64,000 nucleotides of DNA from JANNMJ01 sp031426455. GTDB lineage: Bacteria > Bacteroidota > Bacteroidia > Cytophagales > Hymenobacteraceae. The translations under genes were made by a program, and so were the position numbers. Below the pieces are notes generated by a model. The model ran no database searches. It worked only from the letters and a program-made list of their open reading frames with translations, and had not been told where the DNA came from. The stretch lies in NCBI GenBank assembly GCA_031426455.1, contig JANPLI010000043.1:1-64000 (forward strand). Reading direction: 5' to 3'. Below, one piece after another: positions 52,468 through 61,006 of the stretch (positions are counted from its first letter, which is position 1; each line of letters starts with the position of its first letter).

Positions 52468-53432
52468 CGGAAGCTGTTTTTGCCGCCGCCGTGCAGGCCC
52501 GAATGGGGGAGCTGCGGTTTTATTCGCCGTATAACTTTTTGCGCGCCTTTGCAGCCGACCGACAGGTAGCCGACTTTGTGGCGCCTCGGCTGGCGGCGCA
52601 CCAACGTGGCGAAGGAGCACACCGAGTCTTCAGTACCATCGTCGGCGGGGACGCGTATCATTTCCTGTACACGCCGCTGGCTTGGGACTCGGAGTTTTTC
52701 CAACGGCCCGTTATCCGGCTCTATACGGTACTCTATACCGGCCGCGAGGTGGCGGCGCTGGCTGAAGCCACGGAAGCCTTTCGGGTGGCGGTGGTCGATG
52801 CCCAACCGGGTATGCATTGTTTTGCAGAAGTGCCGTCTGAAGATATTGGCTTGATTCAGGCGCTGGGTCGGGCCGGTTTTGGAACCGTCGAAACCCGCTG
52901 TTTCTTTTATAAAGACGATGTTGCCGCCTTCGACCACCCGCGTTATCCAGTGCGTATGGCTGTCGGCGAGGCTGATGCCGTGCGGGTTGGAATAGTGTCA
53001 GCGGAAATGCGCAACGCTTTCGACCGCTTCCACGCTGATGCATATCTGACGCCCGCAAAAGGCGATGCGTTTTTGCGTACTTACGCCGAAGCTGCCGTAC
53101 GGGGCTATTGCGATGCGGTGCTGGTGCCCGACGAAGCCGTGGCCGGGGTGCCGCTAGACTCGTTCTTGGCTATCAGCGACCTTAATGCCGATGCGGCAAC
53201 GCTCGGCGTCGGCCTGACGCGGGTCGTACTGACGGCGGTGGGGCCGCAAAACAAAGGTTGGCACCTGAAACTGGTGGCCGAAACCGTGCAGCGTGCCCGG
53301 ATACTTGGCGCTACCTACGCCCTAATGACCACGCAGAGTACGAACCGCGCCGTTTTTCGTACTGCTGAAAAGCTAGGCTGGAAGCTTGGTGGTACTGGCC
53401 ACGTATTGAGCGTGGGCAGCCGGCAGCGCTAA
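52455..53432 (+). CDS. WecD/RffC-like GNAT N-acetyltransferase
   Basis: A 325-residue protein, longer than WecD (about 225). The N-terminal half has the WecD-like TPLAWDSEFFQRPVIRLY. The C-terminal half holds a GNAT fold with the acetyl-CoA-binding region LTRVVLTAVGPQNKGWHLKLVAE (in parts AVGPQNKGWH) and the TTQSTNRAVFRTAEKLGWKL end. It probably N-acetylates the 3-amino group formed by the adjacent aminotransferase, taking the place of the LbH enzymes FdtC/QdtC. The reading frame overlaps the ketoisomerase gene, so the two are co-translated. Third-position A/T is visibly more common here than in the flanking housekeeping genes. Confidence 0.75.
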   Translation: MEALTEAVFAAAVQARMGELRFYSPYNFLRAFAADRQVADFVAPRLAAHQRGEGAHRVFSTIVGGDAYHFLYTPLAWDSEFFQRPVIRLYTVLYTGREVAALAEATEAFRVAVVDAQPGMHCFAEVPSEDIGLIQALGRAGFGTVETRCFFYKDDVAAFDHPRYPVRMAVGEADAVRVGIVSAEMRNAFDRFHADAYLTPAKGDAFLRTYAEAAVRGYCDAVLVPDEAVAGVPLDSFLAISDLNADAATLGVGLTRVVLTAVGPQNKGWHLKLVAETVQRARILGATYALMTTQSTNRAVFRTAEKLGWKLGGTGHVLSVGSRQR

Positions 53433-53448
53433 GGCCGAGTGTTACTCG

Positions 53449-53456
53449 TAACTTTG
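53449..53456 (+). promoter_or_regulatory. -7 box TAACTTTG before the DegT aminotransferase gene
   Basis: Exact TAnnTTTG, 18 nt before the ATG at 53475; a possible internal promoter. No well-placed -33 element. Confidence 0.4.
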
Positions 53457-53474
53457 CGGCCTGAAATAAACGCA

Positions 53475-54593
53475 ATGAACATCCCATTTTTGTCTTTTGG
53501 GCCGCAGAACGCGGCCGTGCGGTCGCAGGTATTGGATGCCGTCGAAACCGTTTTTGACTCGCAGTGGTACGTGCTGGGAAAGGCTGTCGAGCAGTTTGAA
53601 GCTGAATACGCTGCTTATAACGGTGTACAGTATTGCATCGGCGTGGCGAATGGTTTGGATGCACTGCATCTGGCACTCCGGGCGCTCAACATCGGCGCTG
53701 GCGACGAGGTGATCGTGCCATCCAATACTTATATCGCTACCTGGTTGGCGGCTTCTTTTGTGGGGGCCGTGCCGGTGCCGGTAGAGCCAAATCCGCGAAC
53801 ATATAACCTGGATCCGACCCGGTTGGAAGCCGCAATTACGCCCCGCACGAAGGTGATTATGCCCGTTCACCTTTATGGACAAGCCTGCGAGATGGATGCC
53901 ATTATGGCAATCGCCCGTAAGCACGGCCTGTACGTGGTGGAAGATAATGCGCAGGCCCAGGGCGCACTATGGCATGGCAAAATGACTGGGTCATTCGGCG
54001 CCATCAACGGCACATCGTTTTATCCCGGTAAAAACTTGGGTGCTCTGGGTGATGCGGGCGCAATGACGACCGACGATGCGGACCTGGCTCGCGCCGCCCG
54101 CACACTGCGTAACTATGGCTCGCAGAAAAAATATTACAATGAGGTAATTGGCATCAACTCACGCCTCGATGAGCTACAGGCGGGGGTACTCAGCGCTAAG
54201 TTGCCTCATCTGCCGGAGTGGACGGCGCAGCGCCAGCAAATAGGTGCGCAGTACACCGAAGCGCTGGCCGGCATTGGCGATCTGGTGTTGCCGACCGTGG
54301 CTGATGGCGCCACGCACGTCTACCATCTTTACGTGGTGAAAACGGCTCGGCGCGAAGCGTTGCAACAGCATCTAATGGCTGCTGGCATCGGAACGTTGAT
54401 TCATTACCCGGTGCCACCGCATTTGCAGCAGGCTTATGCCAGCGCTGGCTATCAAACTGGGGCCTTCCCGATTGCCGAAGAATTGGCTCAGACCTGCCTC
54501 AGCTTGCCGTTGTGGCCTGGGATGACTGCCGATCACGTGACGCAGGTGGCCGATTCCATTCGGGCGTTTTTCGGGTCGGGCCGCACGGTCTAG
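53475..54593 (+). CDS. DegT/DnrJ/EryC1/StrS-family sugar aminotransferase (FdtB/QdtB-like)
   Basis: A 372-residue PLP enzyme from ATG at 53475 (MNIPFLSFGPQNAAVRSQ). It shows FEAEYAAYNGVQYCIGVANG, GDEVIVPSNTYIATWLAA, MPVHLYGQACEMDAI, VVEDNAQAQGA, and the Schiff-base Lys186 in SFYPGKNLGALGDAGAM. The phrase HLYGQ and the neighbouring ketoisomerase point to 3-keto substrates, giving dTDP-3-amino-3,6-dideoxyhexose. The dTDP-glucose synthase and 4,6-dehydratase (RmlA, RmlB) are not in the window and must come from elsewhere. Confidence 0.92.
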   Translation: MNIPFLSFGPQNAAVRSQVLDAVETVFDSQWYVLGKAVEQFEAEYAAYNGVQYCIGVANGLDALHLALRALNIGAGDEVIVPSNTYIATWLAASFVGAVPVPVEPNPRTYNLDPTRLEAAITPRTKVIMPVHLYGQACEMDAIMAIARKHGLYVVEDNAQAQGALWHGKMTGSFGAINGTSFYPGKNLGALGDAGAMTTDDADLARAARTLRNYGSQKKYYNEVIGINSRLDELQAGVLSAKLPHLPEWTAQRQQIGAQYTEALAGIGDLVLPTVADGATHVYHLYVVKTARREALQQHLMAAGIGTLIHYPVPPHLQQAYASAGYQTGAFPIAEELAQTCLSLPLWPGMTADHVTQVADSIRAFFGSGRTV

Positions 54594-54662
54594 CGGTCTA
54601 ATTTTTTACCCTACAAGCCATCTCGGCGTCGGTTTTGCCGGTGAGGCTTGCTTCAGCCGCTT

Positions 54663-55637
54663 ATGCCCAAACTTTCTGTTATCATTCCCTGCTATTATAA
54701 CGAGGAAAACATCCCCATTACGTCGCGGGTGCTGATCGAAAACGAAGCGGCCTTTCCCGCTGATACCACTTTCGAGTACGTGCTTGTCGATGACGGCTCG
54801 CAGGATCGTACCTACGCTGAGTTGTTGGCGTTTCAGCAGCGCTATCCTGACCGCGTGACGGTAGTGAAGCTGGCCGGTAACGTGGGTTCCTACAATGCTA
54901 TCGTGGCCGGAATGGAATACGCTACCGGCGACGTGAACGTGATTCTGACGGCTGATATGCAGGATCCGCCCCAACTGATGGTGCAGATGCTCGACCACTG
55001 GCGGCAGGGCTTCAAACTGGTGATCGCTAACCGCGCCGGGCGTGATGAGGGCTTTGTTAAGTCGTTGCTCGCCAATACCTTTCATTGGTTGATGAAGCGC
55101 TTGGCGTTACGAAATATCCCTGACGGCGGCTTTGATTTCGTGCTTTTCGACCGGCAGGTTAAAGACCGGGTGTTGGCAATGGGAGAGCGAAACTCCAACA
55201 TATTCTACTTGATGGTGTGGATGGGTTACGCCTACGTAAACATCCCTTATATCCGGCAGGCGCGGGAGGTTGGCAAGAGCCGCTGGACGATTCAAAAGCG
55301 GGTCAAGCTGCTGATCGATTCGCTGTTAGCCTTCTCATTTTTCCCGATTCGGGCTATCACCGTCACGGGTTTTGGCTTGGGGCTGGTTGCGTTGCTCTAC
55401 GGCCTTTACCTGATTGGTCTCAAACTCTTCGGGGGTATTGGAGTGCCCGGCTGGACGGCCCTAATGCTGGTCGTGCTTTTCGTATCGGCTTTTCAGATGA
55501 TTGCGCTAGGGGTGATCGGGGAATACGTCTGGCGAGGGTTGGACGCCGCCAGATGCCGGCCCCTGTATGTGGTGGATGAAGTCAGAGGGGCGGTGAGTGG
55601 CACCCGTTTCGTGCCGCCCTCCCCGGTGCAGCGTTAA
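54663..55637 (+). CDS. Family 2 glycosyltransferase, GtrB/ArnC-like with two C-terminal helices
   Basis: A 324-residue enzyme from ATG at 54663. GT-A domain with KLSVIIPCYYNEENIPITS, FEYVLVDDGSQDRTYAELL, GNVGSYNAIVAGMEYATG, TADMQDPPQLMVQ and GGFDFVLFDRQV. Two C-terminal helices (about 235-260 and 270-295) suggest a polyprenyl-phosphate sugar synthase. It may make the lipid-linked donor for the polytopic protein encoded next. It differs clearly from the GT2 at 28008-28994. Confidence 0.9.
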   Translation: MPKLSVIIPCYYNEENIPITSRVLIENEAAFPADTTFEYVLVDDGSQDRTYAELLAFQQRYPDRVTVVKLAGNVGSYNAIVAGMEYATGDVNVILTADMQDPPQLMVQMLDHWRQGFKLVIANRAGRDEGFVKSLLANTFHWLMKRLALRNIPDGGFDFVLFDRQVKDRVLAMGERNSNIFYLMVWMGYAYVNIPYIRQAREVGKSRWTIQKRVKLLIDSLLAFSFFPIRAITVTGFGLGLVALLYGLYLIGLKLFGGIGVPGWTALMLVVLFVSAFQMIALGVIGEYVWRGLDAARCRPLYVVDEVRGAVSGTRFVPPSPVQR

Positions 55638-55711
55638 GCTTGGTAACTTGCTCCCGGCGTCGGGGCACTGAACGCGCGCCTCACGCTTCATTAACCTTGT
55701 TCCTGTGCGTT

Positions 55712-57388
55712 ATGAATGAGGCGCCGCTCGCTTCTACTTCCGGTCGGTTGTTGCCGTCCTCCCGCCCGGCGTGGTTGGGTGCGTTTGGCCTAATTGCCCT
55801 TTATGCACTGGCGCACGCGCTACTGTTAGTTGATCGTGGCGTTTATTGGGACGACTGGACGCTGTATCATATGCCGCCATCAGTAATTGTGGCCAATAAT
55901 ACGGCGGCGGGTTCCTACTTTTTTGGCGTCTTTCACGCGTATCTGGCGGCTTCGTCCGCCGCAATCGCGCTGTATAACGTGCTCACTTTTGGCTGCTACC
56001 TGGCCAGTGGGCTGCTGATATGGCGCCTGCTGCGGCGCAGCAGCCTGCTGACCGAGTCTGAAGCCTGGGCAATAGCGGCGCTGATGTTGGTGCTGCCACT
56101 AAACCTGGCACGCAACGCGATGATTAACGGCCAATACGCCGTATGCCATCTGCTGTTCTGGTTGGGTTTTGCCGTGTATCAGGCAAATTGGGAGCGCTCG
56201 CGCCCGGTGCCAGTGTTGGTGATATTGGCTGCGGTGCTTTTTATGGTCTCCTTTCTGACCAATTCACTGCTTGTGTATTTCGTGCTGGTACCACTTTACG
56301 GCATCTGGCAACAGCGCCCAGCTACGTTGACGGCTGCCGTGCAAGCTGCTGTGCGCGTCGTACCCTGGCTGGTGCTGCCAGTGCTGTTCTGGGGCCTGAG
56401 GTCGCGGTTTCTTCAGCCGACCGGCGACTATGCCGTCACGCATTACAACGAAATTACCGCCGCTAACTTGCTGGGGCTACCCCTGGAGTTAGGGCGCACT
56501 TTTTATTTTTCGCTGGTGAAAATATTGGTGTCAGCGTTGCTGGCTTTACGCTCGGGCGTGGTAGCAGGGTTGGCAATAATCGGTACAGCAGGCGTATTGT
56601 CGCTCACTCGTTCTGCTTGGTTTCCGGTGGACATTTCAGCCGCTGCTACTTTAAACTGGCGCCGAGAGTTGGTTGGTTGTATGGCCGGTGCTATCCTGTT
56701 TGCGTTAGGCGCCTTCCCCTATCTGGCAGTGGGGCTACTTCCCACACAGGTAGAGTGGTCGAGCCGCCATCAGTTGCTGCTGCCATTAGGTGCCGCAGTG
56801 CTGTTGTATTTCGGACTACGGCTAATGGCCAACGCATTGCCAGCCAGTACGCGCGCCTGGACCATAGGCGTGGGCATAGCGGGGCTGCTGATGGTATTTG
56901 TCGCCGACGATGTACGCACTTACATCGCCTACGAGCGGGATTGGCTCAAACAAGTGTCGCTGATGCACCAATTGTATGCAGCACCTGCTGTGCGCGCCAA
57001 CACCACGTTCGTCATCGAAGATGAGACGCGCAATCTGAATGTTTTTGAGCGGGGAGTTCGTTTCTACGAGTATGGCGGTCAGCTTAAATTGCTCTTCGGC
57101 CACGATAACCGTTTCGCCGCGCCTGCTGAGATTTATACCTCCTTGGCCGAGACCTTGCCGAACGGTTTGGGGGATCTGGCCGGTGGTGCGCAGCATAATC
57201 TCGGCGAATATCGTGTCAGCATACCTCGGGTGCGCCTGCGGATAACCCCGGGCGTTCCGCTGTCCGACTTTGCTGTCCTCAAGCATACTTTGATCGGCGG
57301 TGCTGCCGATAATCCCGGCGCGCCCATCGTGCGCCTGCTCGCCGAGCCGCTACCCGCCGCAGAAGCAGCGCAGCTGCCTCTGCAGTGA
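55712..57388 (+). CDS. Polytopic membrane protein, probable GT-C-type glycosyltransferase
   Basis: A 558-residue protein from ATG at 55712 with about 11 hydrophobic helices and a C-terminal soluble part of about 120 residues. The first external loop contains VDRGVYWDDWTLYHMP; an acidic DD/ED motif in this position is typical of GT-C enzymes. I could not assign a family with confidence. It follows a GtrB-like GT2, the usual partner of such proteins, so transfer of a lipid-linked sugar is a fair inference; a polymerase-like role is also possible. Base composition is less GC-rich than the housekeeping genes. Confidence 0.65.
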   Translation: MNEAPLASTSGRLLPSSRPAWLGAFGLIALYALAHALLLVDRGVYWDDWTLYHMPPSVIVANNTAAGSYFFGVFHAYLAASSAAIALYNVLTFGCYLASGLLIWRLLRRSSLLTESEAWAIAALMLVLPLNLARNAMINGQYAVCHLLFWLGFAVYQANWERSRPVPVLVILAAVLFMVSFLTNSLLVYFVLVPLYGIWQQRPATLTAAVQAAVRVVPWLVLPVLFWGLRSRFLQPTGDYAVTHYNEITAANLLGLPLELGRTFYFSLVKILVSALLALRSGVVAGLAIIGTAGVLSLTRSAWFPVDISAAATLNWRRELVGCMAGAILFALGAFPYLAVGLLPTQVEWSSRHQLLLPLGAAVLLYFGLRLMANALPASTRAWTIGVGIAGLLMVFVADDVRTYIAYERDWLKQVSLMHQLYAAPAVRANTTFVIEDETRNLNVFERGVRFYEYGGQLKLLFGHDNRFAAPAEIYTSLAETLPNGLGDLAGGAQHNLGEYRVSIPRVRLRITPGVPLSDFAVLKHTLIGGAADNPGAPIVRLLAEPLPAAEAAQLPLQ

Positions 57389-57415
57389 TCATCAGCTAAG
57401 CGATGCGGCCAGACG

Positions 57416-57423
57416 TAATTTTG
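57416..57423 (+). promoter_or_regulatory. -7 box TAATTTTG before the legC-like gene
   Basis: Exact TAnnTTTG, 29 nt before the ATG at 57453; likely promoter of the nonulosonic-acid module. Confidence 0.5.
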
Positions 57424-57452
57424 CGGTCAATCGCTTCGCTTCTTTTTCGTTT

Positions 57453-58667
57453 ATGTCACTTTCCGTCTCTGCGGCTGCATCTGATCCGACTGCTGCGCAA
57501 GCCTTTCTGCCTGCCGCCGTGCTGGCCGGTATCCGGGCTGCTATTCACGGCCACCAGGCCGACGGAGCCTTTGTCGGCCTGCACACGCCTACTTTCAAGG
57601 GGAATGAGTGGGCGTATCTGAAGGAGTGCATCGATACGGGCTGGGTATCGTCGGTGGGGAAATTCGTGGACCGTTTTGAGGCCGACCTCGCCGCCTTCAC
57701 CGGCACGGAGCGCGCCGTGGCCGTAGCGAACGGCACCGCTGCGCTACACATCTGCCTGCTGCTGGCCGGTGTTAAGCCGCAGGACGAGGTGCTGATGCCG
57801 GCGCTTACCTTCATTGCTACGGCAAACGCCGTGACCTATTGCGGCGCTACCCCGCACTTCGTCGATTCTGAGGAAACCTCGCTCGGTGTGGATGCAACGG
57901 CGCTGCGGGCTTATCTGACCGAAATTGCTGACACCCGCAATGGGCATACGATCAACCGCCACACCGGCCGGCGGCTCGCCGCGCTGGTGCCGATGCACGC
58001 TTTCGGCCACCCCGTGGACCTGGACGCGCTGGCCGCCGTCTGCGCCGACTTCAACATCGTGCTGATCGAGGATGCCGCCGAATCGCTCGGCTCTTACTAC
58101 AAAGGCAAACACACGGGCAATGTGGGCCTGGTTTCAGCCTTGAGCTTTAACGGTAATAAGGTGCTGACTACGGGCGGCGGCGGCGCTATTCTGACGAATG
58201 ACCCGGACCTCGGGAAGCACGCCAAGCACCTGACCACTACCGCGAAAGTGCCGCACCGTTGGGCGTTCGTTCACGACGAAACCGGTTTCAACTACCGGAT
58301 GCCCAACCTCAATGCGGCCCTGGGTTGCGCTCAACTGGAGCAACTTCCCGGCTTCCTGGCCCAGAAACGCGACCTGGCCGCGCGCTACGCCGCCACTTTC
58401 GCCGCCGTGCCAGGCATTCGGTTCGTGGAAGAGCCTGCTTATGGGCAGTCCAACTACTGGCTCAATTGCCTGCTGCTCGACCGGGGCCTGGAAGACCAGC
58501 GCGACGCCATTCTCGAAGCCACCAACGACGCCGGCCTGATGACGCGCCCCGTTTGGGAGCTGATGAACCGGCTGGTAATGTACGCGCACTGCCCCGCCGC
58601 CCCGCTGCCCGGTGCCGAAAGCATCGCCGCCCGGCTGCTCAATATTCCCTCCACCGTCGGTCTTTAA
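57453..58667 (+). CDS. legC: LegC-like PLP-dependent aminotransferase
   Basis: A 404-residue DegT-family enzyme from ATG at 57453. It has PTFKGNEWAYLKECIDTGWV and SSVGKFVDRFE, both typical of LegC, then VANGTAALHICLLLAGVKP, the EVLMPALTFIATANAV stretch, VLIEDAAESLGSYYKGKHTG and the Schiff-base Lys236 in SFNGNKVLTTGGGGAI. LegC aminates the 4-keto-6-deoxy GDP- or UDP-GlcNAc intermediate in legionaminic acid synthesis. The required LegB dehydratase is absent here. The stop codon sits at the foot of a 25-bp repeat hairpin that fills the gap to the synthase gene. Confidence 0.92.
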   Translation: MSLSVSAAASDPTAAQAFLPAAVLAGIRAAIHGHQADGAFVGLHTPTFKGNEWAYLKECIDTGWVSSVGKFVDRFEADLAAFTGTERAVAVANGTAALHICLLLAGVKPQDEVLMPALTFIATANAVTYCGATPHFVDSEETSLGVDATALRAYLTEIADTRNGHTINRHTGRRLAALVPMHAFGHPVDLDALAAVCADFNIVLIEDAAESLGSYYKGKHTGNVGLVSALSFNGNKVLTTGGGGAILTNDPDLGKHAKHLTTTAKVPHRWAFVHDETGFNYRMPNLNAALGCAQLEQLPGFLAQKRDLAARYAATFAAVPGIRFVEEPAYGQSNYWLNCLLLDRGLEDQRDAILEATNDAGLMTRPVWELMNRLVMYAHCPAAPLPGAESIAARLLNIPSTVGL

Positions 58668-58731
58668 TGAGGAATGAGGAATGAGGAATGGCTCAATCGC
58701 CGTTCTCATTCCTCACTCCTCATTCCTCATT
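58666..58731. repeat. AATGAGG heptamer repeat forming a 25-bp hairpin between legC and neuB
   Basis: Left arm 58666-58690 is AATGAGG repeated three times plus AATG. Right arm 58705-58731 is CTCATTC/CTCACTC units. They are complementary with at most one or two mismatches around a 14-nt loop. The arm begins in the legC stop codon and ends 4 nt before the next ATG. Confidence 0.9.
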
Positions 58732-58735
58732 CCCA

Positions 58736-59770
58736 ATGCGCACTCTCATTATCGCCGAAGCTGGCGTAAACCATAATGGCGACCTGGCAATGGCCCGCCA
58801 ACTGATCGATGTTGCGGTCGCGGCCGGGGTTGATATCGTTAAGTTTCAAACGTTTCAGGCGGAAAAGCTGGTCTCTAAGGCTGCCCGTCAGGCGGAGTAC
58901 CAAACCACCAATCTGGCGGCGGGTAATGGGCAGCCTGCTGCCGATACCGGGCAGTTCGCGATGCTCAAAAAGCTCGAACTCGACCAAGACGCCCACCGCG
59001 AGCTGATCGCGCACTGCGCGGTGCGCGGCATCCGGTTCTGCTCGACGCCCTTCGACCTGGAAAGCGTGGACACGCTCCGCGCGCTGGGCGTGGACCTGAT
59101 GAAAGTGCCTTCCGGCGAGCTGACGAACCTGCCCTATCTGCGGAAGATGGCCGCTACGGGCTGCCCGGTCATTTTATCGACCGGAATGGCGACTATGGCC
59201 GATATTGAGCTTGCCCTCAGTGAACTGGAGGCGGGCGGCTGCCCGCGCGCGCGCGTCACGGTGCTGCACTGCAACACCGAGTATCCGACGCCGATGCACG
59301 ATGTAAACCTGCGCGCGATGAACACGATCGGGCAGGCTTTTGGGGTGGCCGTTGGCTACTCCGACCATACGCTCGGCATTGAGGTGCCCATTGCGGCCGT
59401 GGCACTGGGCGCGGTCTGCATCGAAAAGCATATCACGCTCGATCGCACCCTGCCTGGTCCCGATCACGCCGCCTCGCTCGAGCCGCACGAACTGACGGCG
59501 ATGGTGCAGGCTATCCGGCACATCGAAATAGCGCTCGGCGACGGCATCAAACGACCTTCGCCCTCAGAACTCAAAAATCAGAAGGTCGCCCGCCGCTCCC
59601 TGCACCTGGCCACCGACCGCCCTGCCGGATACCTGCTTACTACCGCCGACCTCGAACTCAAACGCCCCGGCGATGGTCTGCCGGCCGCGTTGATTCCGGT
59701 GGTGGTCGGTCGCCGGCTGCGGCACTCCCTGTCGGCGGAACATCAACTGACCTGGGAAGACCTCAGCTAG
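58736..59770 (+). CDS. neuB: NeuB-family nonulosonic acid synthase (legionaminate/sialate type)
   Basis: A 344-residue enzyme that condenses phosphoenolpyruvate with a 6-carbon amino sugar. ATG at 58736 gives the canonical MRTLIIAEAGVNHNGDLAMA; a frame from 58688 would translate the upstream repeat. It shows GVDIVKFQTFQAEKLV, RGIRFCSTPFDLESVD, KVPSGELTNLPYL, ILSTGMATMADIE, VTVLHCNTEYPTP, GYSDHTLGIEVPIAAVALG, EKHITLDRTLPGPDH, and a C-terminal SAF antifreeze-like domain (RSLHLATDRPAGYLLTTADL). With LegC and PtmE-like genes beside it, legionaminate is the likeliest product. Confidence 0.95.
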   Translation: MRTLIIAEAGVNHNGDLAMARQLIDVAVAAGVDIVKFQTFQAEKLVSKAARQAEYQTTNLAAGNGQPAADTGQFAMLKKLELDQDAHRELIAHCAVRGIRFCSTPFDLESVDTLRALGVDLMKVPSGELTNLPYLRKMAATGCPVILSTGMATMADIELALSELEAGGCPRARVTVLHCNTEYPTPMHDVNLRAMNTIGQAFGVAVGYSDHTLGIEVPIAAVALGAVCIEKHITLDRTLPGPDHAASLEPHELTAMVQAIRHIEIALGDGIKRPSPSELKNQKVARRSLHLATDRPAGYLLTTADLELKRPGDGLPAALIPVVVGRRLRHSLSAEHQLTWEDLS

Positions 59771-59863
59771 GCGTGACAGCCTGGCCCGCCGGCGTGCGGC
59801 GCGCCAGGTAAGCCCCTCTCACGTAATCTGGGTTGCTGACCTGGACCTATTCATTCGCACACA

Positions 59864-61006
59864 TTGCGCATCGCTGTTCTTACTTCCTCGCGCGCCGATT
59901 ACGGTATCTACCGCCCGCTATTGCTGGCGCTGGCTGCCGATCCGGCCCGTTTCGATGCCAGCCTCTTCGTCTTTGGCACTCATCTTTCGCCTTATCACGG
60001 CCGCACAATGGCGCTGATCGGGCAGGAAGCCATTTTGCCGATTGCGGAGTGCGTAGAGTCGTTGGTACTGGGCGATTCTCCGGAAGCCATTTCTACGGCG
60101 GTGGGGCTGACTGCCACCAAATTCAGTAGCCTGTGGGCGCGCTGGGCGCCCCAATTGGATCTGGTGCTTTGCCTAGGCGACCGTTACGAGATGTTTGCGG
60201 CAGTGGCTGCTGCCTTGCCTTTTGGGATGCGCATCGGTCATTTTCACGGTGGCGAAACCACGTTGGGCGCTATCGATAATGCCTATCGCCACAGTCTGAC
60301 GCTGATGGCGCAGTTGCACTTCGTTTCCACCGAAGGGCACGCCACCCGGGTGCGCCAGGTGCTGGGCGAGGCAGTTGCTACGGCGCAGGTTCATAATGTC
60401 GGGGCGTTGAGCCTGAGTAATCTGCGTTCGCTGAAGCTGCTTTCGGTCGAACAGTTTCAGCAACGCTTCGGTATCGACCTGAGCCAGCCCACCGCCCTGG
60501 TCACGTTTCATCCCGAAACCGTCGCTTTCAGCCAGACGGCGCATCACGTGGCCGAACTGGTGGCGGCGTTGGAAGAATTGCCGGAACAGGTGCTGATTAC
60601 GATGCCCAATGCGGATACGCTGGGGTCAGTGGTGCGGGCGGCGTTGGCCGCTTTTGTGGAGCGGCACCCTGAACGGGCCGTAGCCGTGGAGTCGCTGGGT
60701 ACGTTGGGCTATTTCTCGGCAATGCGTCACTGCGCCTATCTGCTGGGTAATACTTCGTCCGGCTTGATCGAGGCCGCTTCCCTGGGGCGCTATGTACTGA
60801 ACCTTGGCGACCGGCAAGCGGGCCGTGAGGCTGGCCCCAACGTCGTGCCGGTACCGCTGGAGCGCGCCGCCATCGTGGCGGCGGCCGCCCAGATTCGCCA
60901 TCGTCCGCCTTATGCCGGCCCAAACCCTTACGGTGACGGTTCTGCGGCAGACCGTGTGACAGCCGTTCTTACCTCCCTGGCTGATGCGCCCGTTGCTGCC
61001 TGCTGA
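59864..61006 (+). CDS. neuC: NeuC/LegG-type hydrolysing UDP-sugar 2-epimerase
   Basis: A 380-residue enzyme with a TTG start at 59864 (LRIAVLTSSRADYGIYRPLL). No ATG is available at the conserved N-terminus. Family motifs: TSSRADYGI, LVLCLGDRYEMFAAV, GHFHGGETTLGAIDNAYRHS, LVTFHPETV, MPNADTLG and LLGNTSSGLIEAASLG. It removes UDP (or GDP) and inverts C2 to release the amino sugar used by the synthase. Overlaps the next gene by 23 nt. Confidence 0.94.
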   Translation: MRIAVLTSSRADYGIYRPLLLALAADPARFDASLFVFGTHLSPYHGRTMALIGQEAILPIAECVESLVLGDSPEAISTAVGLTATKFSSLWARWAPQLDLVLCLGDRYEMFAAVAAALPFGMRIGHFHGGETTLGAIDNAYRHSLTLMAQLHFVSTEGHATRVRQVLGEAVATAQVHNVGALSLSNLRSLKLLSVEQFQQRFGIDLSQPTALVTFHPETVAFSQTAHHVAELVAALEELPEQVLITMPNADTLGSVVRAALAAFVERHPERAVAVESLGTLGYFSAMRHCAYLLGNTSSGLIEAASLGRYVLNLGDRQAGREAGPNVVPVPLERAAIVAAAAQIRHRPPYAGPNPYGDGSAADRVTAVLTSLADAPVAAC

